Positions 62,358 through 64,000 of a stretch of 64,000 nucleotides of DNA are shown one piece after another. The notes under the pieces are model-generated. The model was not told the origin of the DNA. It saw only the letters and a program-made list of their open reading frames with translations, and searched no databases. The DNA is from CAVPTL01 sp963727235. GTDB taxonomy: Bacteria; Actinomycetota; Thermoleophilia; Gaiellales; JAICJC01. Position numbers and translations under genes: made by a program. Positions within the stretch are counted from its first letter, which is position 1; each line of letters starts with the position of its first letter. The stretch spans positions 37,283-101,282 of the forward strand of contig CAVSFZ010000017.1 of assembly GCA_963727235.1 (NCBI GenBank), in the 5' to 3' direction.

Positions 62358-62855
62358 CTAGTCCGACTCCAGCGAACGCCTCAACGACTCGACGGTTCGG
62401 GCCCGCTCGCTTCTCGCCAACAGAGCCGCAACCGGCTTCATCAACCGCATCATTCCGAACAACTCACCCTCCGCGACGTGATGAACGATCGTCTTGTCCC
62501 GGTCTGCCTCGACGAGGACGAAGACCGGTCGCGCCTCCATCAGGTCGGAGCCGAACCAGCGGAGAGTCTCGCGGAAGCCGATCCGCGCCGGTGGGTCGTA
62601 GTCACTCACCTCACCGCGGAACGTGCCCATCCTCGTGGCGTCGAAGTATGTCGTTCCCAGGCCGAGAGGGCCGTCGGAGGTTTGACCCGATCGGCGGAAC
62701 AAACCCGTGCGGCGCATCCATGTTCTGTACCCATCCAGGTCGGCCAAAAGCGCGAACACGTCGTTGATGGGTCGGTCGATCGTCGTGCGCGTCTCGTACC
62801 GAACGGTGGTACTGGCTCTCTTCGTCATCTGGTTGCTCGCTGCTGGGGTGAACAT
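62358..62855 (-). CDS. SRPBCC/START-like lipid or ligand binding protein
   Basis: A 165-residue protein of the polyketide cyclase/SRPBCC fold: TTIDRPINDVFALLADLDGYRTWM, then GTTYFDATRMGTFRGEVSDYDPPARIGF, ending with a helix RARTVESLRRSLESD. Ligand unknown. ATG 62855. Two palindromic operators at 62878 and 62908 flank a -10-like TATGAT (62905-62900), so it is likely repressed by a TetR-type regulator. Confidence 0.82.
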   Translation of the reverse strand: MFTPAASNQMTKRASTTVRYETRTTIDRPINDVFALLADLDGYRTWMRRTGLFRRSGQTSDGPLGLGTTYFDATRMGTFRGEVSDYDPPARIGFRETLRWFGSDLMEARPVFVLVEADRDKTIVHHVAEGELFGMMRLMKPVAALLARSERARTVESLRRSLESD

Positions 62856-62877
62856 GGGCTCTCTCCCTGAGTAGTTA

Positions 62878-62893
62878 GCACGATCGTTCGTGC
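62878..62893. promoter_or_regulatory. Palindromic operator 1, TetR-like
   Basis: GCACGATCGTTCGTGC; arms GCACGA and TCGTGC are perfect with a four-base centre. Centre is 28 bases from operator 2, and 12 of 16 positions match it. Located between the SRPBCC start and its putative -10. Confidence 0.6.
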
Positions 62894-62907
62894 GACTTTA
62901 TCATAAT

Positions 62908-62919
62908 ACGACCGGTCGT
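62908..62919. promoter_or_regulatory. Palindromic operator 2, TetR-like
   Basis: ACGACCGGTCGT, a perfect 12-base palindrome with TGC following on the right as in operator 1. It lies upstream of the TATGAT -10, so binding would cover the -35 region. Confidence 0.6.
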
Positions 62920-63078
62920 GCTATTTCGCAAGAGTGAACCGTTGCCGAGAACTCGAAAAACGTCAAGGCGGCTGCCTGGATGGCTCGCGCTCACCTGGCG
63001 TTCGGCAACGGGGGACGGGGAACGCCTCGGGCCTGACACCGAAGCGGGCGTCCTCGCCCCTGTGAAGCCTTTGAGCAA

Positions 63079-63152
63079 TAGCGGAGGAGGGACTCGAACC
63101 CCCGACACGCGGATTATGATTCCGCTGCTCTAACCAGCTGAGCTACTCCGCC
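63079..63152 (-). tRNA. tRNA with CAU anticodon (Met elongator or Ile2)
   Basis: 74 bases folding as a full cloverleaf on the minus strand: acceptor GGCGGAG pairs with CTCCGCT (one G-U), D arm AGCTCAGCTGGTTAGAGC, anticodon stem GCGGA/TCCGC with loop ATCATAA giving anticodon CAT, T arm with TTCGAGT. CCA is not encoded. Elongator methionine is more usual, but lysidine-modified isoleucine tRNA has the same anticodon and cannot be separated by eye. Confidence 0.92.
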
Positions 63153-63185
63153 GAGAGTTCGCATTCTACGCGTGCCCGCAGGTCG

Positions 63186-64000
63186 TTACGCCAGCCAGCG
63201 TTCGAGCACGGTCACGCAGTTCGTGATGCCGTCGAGATGGGCGATCTCAAAGCCATGGGTGTTCTCGGTGGCAAAGGCCAGGCAGGCGGTGCGGGCCACG
63301 TTTCCGGAGCGCAGCGCCGACGAGGCGTCCGAGCCGAAGTTGGACACCACCGCGTGCTGCATCGTCAGTCCGGCGGCGCCGGCGGCCTCGGCCAGCTCCC
63401 GACCGAGGAGGTCGTGCAGCGGGCCGTACGAATCGGCGGCGATCAGCACCGGGTCGGGCCCCAGCGTGATCTTGTACTCCTTGGCGACGGGCGTCACCTC
63501 GAGGGCGATCAGTGAGCTCGCGACGGTGCGCCCGGTGTAGAACGACGCACCCACGCAGCCGATCTCCTCGCGTGAGGTGAACACCAGCTCGACGTCGCAG
63601 CGAGGCGGCTCCGCCAACCTGGCGGCCAGATCGAGCAGCCCGGCCACCGCACCCTTGTCGTCGATCGCATACGAGGCGACGTACTCTCCCTCGGGCCCCA
63701 GCCGCACCGGCCGCTTGCGATACGCCGTTGGCACCACTCGCGAGCCGGGGCGCACCCCGGCGGCGGCCAGTGCCGCCTCGTCGCGCATCGTCTCGACCCA
63801 CGCGTCGCGCCAGCGCACCGCCTTCTCGGTCTGCTCCTTGTTGGGCGACTCGTCGGAGATATGCCGCGAGCCGAAGCTGAGCACACCGGTCAGCTGATCA
63901 CGATCCCCGAGCACATCCACCGGACCCTCGCCCCACACCCACGGAAACGACCCGCCCACCTTGGACACCGCCAGGCGGCCGCCGTCATCAACCCGCTTGA
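63186..64000 (-). CDS. M42-family (FrvX-like) aminopeptidase, 5' end beyond window
   Basis: A metallo-aminopeptidase reading in from the right edge, 271 residues seen. YAIDDKGAVAGLLDL carries the bridging aspartate, VFTSREEIGCVGA the general base and ligand glutamates, and NTHGFEIAHLDGI the last histidine ligand. Members form large tetrahedral complexes cutting short peptides. The N-terminus lies past 64000; an internal ATG at 63968 is not the true start because the frame and homology continue. Confidence 0.88.
   Translation of the reverse strand, partial: KRVDDGGRLAVSKVGGSFPWVWGEGPVDVLGDRDQLTGVLSFGSRHISDESPNKEQTEKAVRWRDAWVETMRDEAALAAAGVRPGSRVVPTAYRKRPVRLGPEGEYVASYAIDDKGAVAGLLDLAARLAEPPRCDVELVFTSREEIGCVGASFYTGRTVASSLIALEVTPVAKEYKITLGPDPVLIAADSYGPLHDLLGRELAEAAGAAGLTMQHAVVSNFGSDASSALRSGNVARTACLAFATENTHGFEIAHLDGITNCVTVLERWLA

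Noticed and set aside
62875..63108. Reading across the operators and tRNA
   Set aside because: It overlaps the tRNA and the operators; chance open frame.

Overview
The window is GC-rich, uses GTG and TTG starts often, and carries a fused str/S10 ribosomal region plus the rif region of an actinobacterium. Informational genes, Opp-type transport, many MFS/MMPL exporters and soil-type enzymes, together with a long RpoC N-terminal insertion, suggest a deep-branching soil actinobacterium, perhaps class Thermoleophilia. That placement is an inference from gene content and style; no 16S gene is present.

Layout. 1-6836 (minus): rpsL-rpsG-fusA-tuf-rpsJ-rplC-rplD-rplW-rplB, the last cut by the window edge. 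6963-10174: a secreted GH9 cellulase-like protein and two small secreted or membrane proteins. 10451-18650 (minus): rpoB-rpoC, both apparently TTG-initiated, with a recognisable promoter. 18838-27436 (minus): an MFS exporter, a complete peptide ABC importer, a serine hydrolase of beta-lactamase fold and an NlpC/P60 peptidase, all lying between rpoB and rplL. 27532-30833 (minus): rpmG-secE-nusG-rplK-rplA-rplJ-rplL with an L10-type leader. 30926-64000: an accessory region of mostly single genes or short operons, namely an ABC ATPase, an AAA ATPase with a symmetric operator-like array, methyltransferase, proline iminopeptidase, agmatine deiminase, two paralogous kinase-less membrane sensors, a sulfurtransferase/MBL pair, rhodanese, MMPL exporter, ArsR plus CDF metal efflux, flavodoxin plus FGE-like lipoprotein, two MFS exporters, a SulP transporter, two FAD monooxygenases, a sirtuin, a hydrolase-cyclase fusion, a SRPBCC protein with two palindromic operators, tRNA-CAU and an M42-type peptidase cut by the right edge.

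The most striking non-gene structure is a family of at least eight intergenic palindromes built on GGTGCCTGGCACC, in three size and sequence classes. Each copy is self-complementary through its own variable positions and often through site-specific flanking bases. They sit at gene ends, close to stop codons, and in one case directly against a ribosome binding site. Other points of interest are three genes whose best start is CTG (two in CTGA stop/start overlaps), a 20-bp motif shared at identical distance upstream of the two sensor paralogues, and a six-half-site symmetric TTATC/GATAA array.
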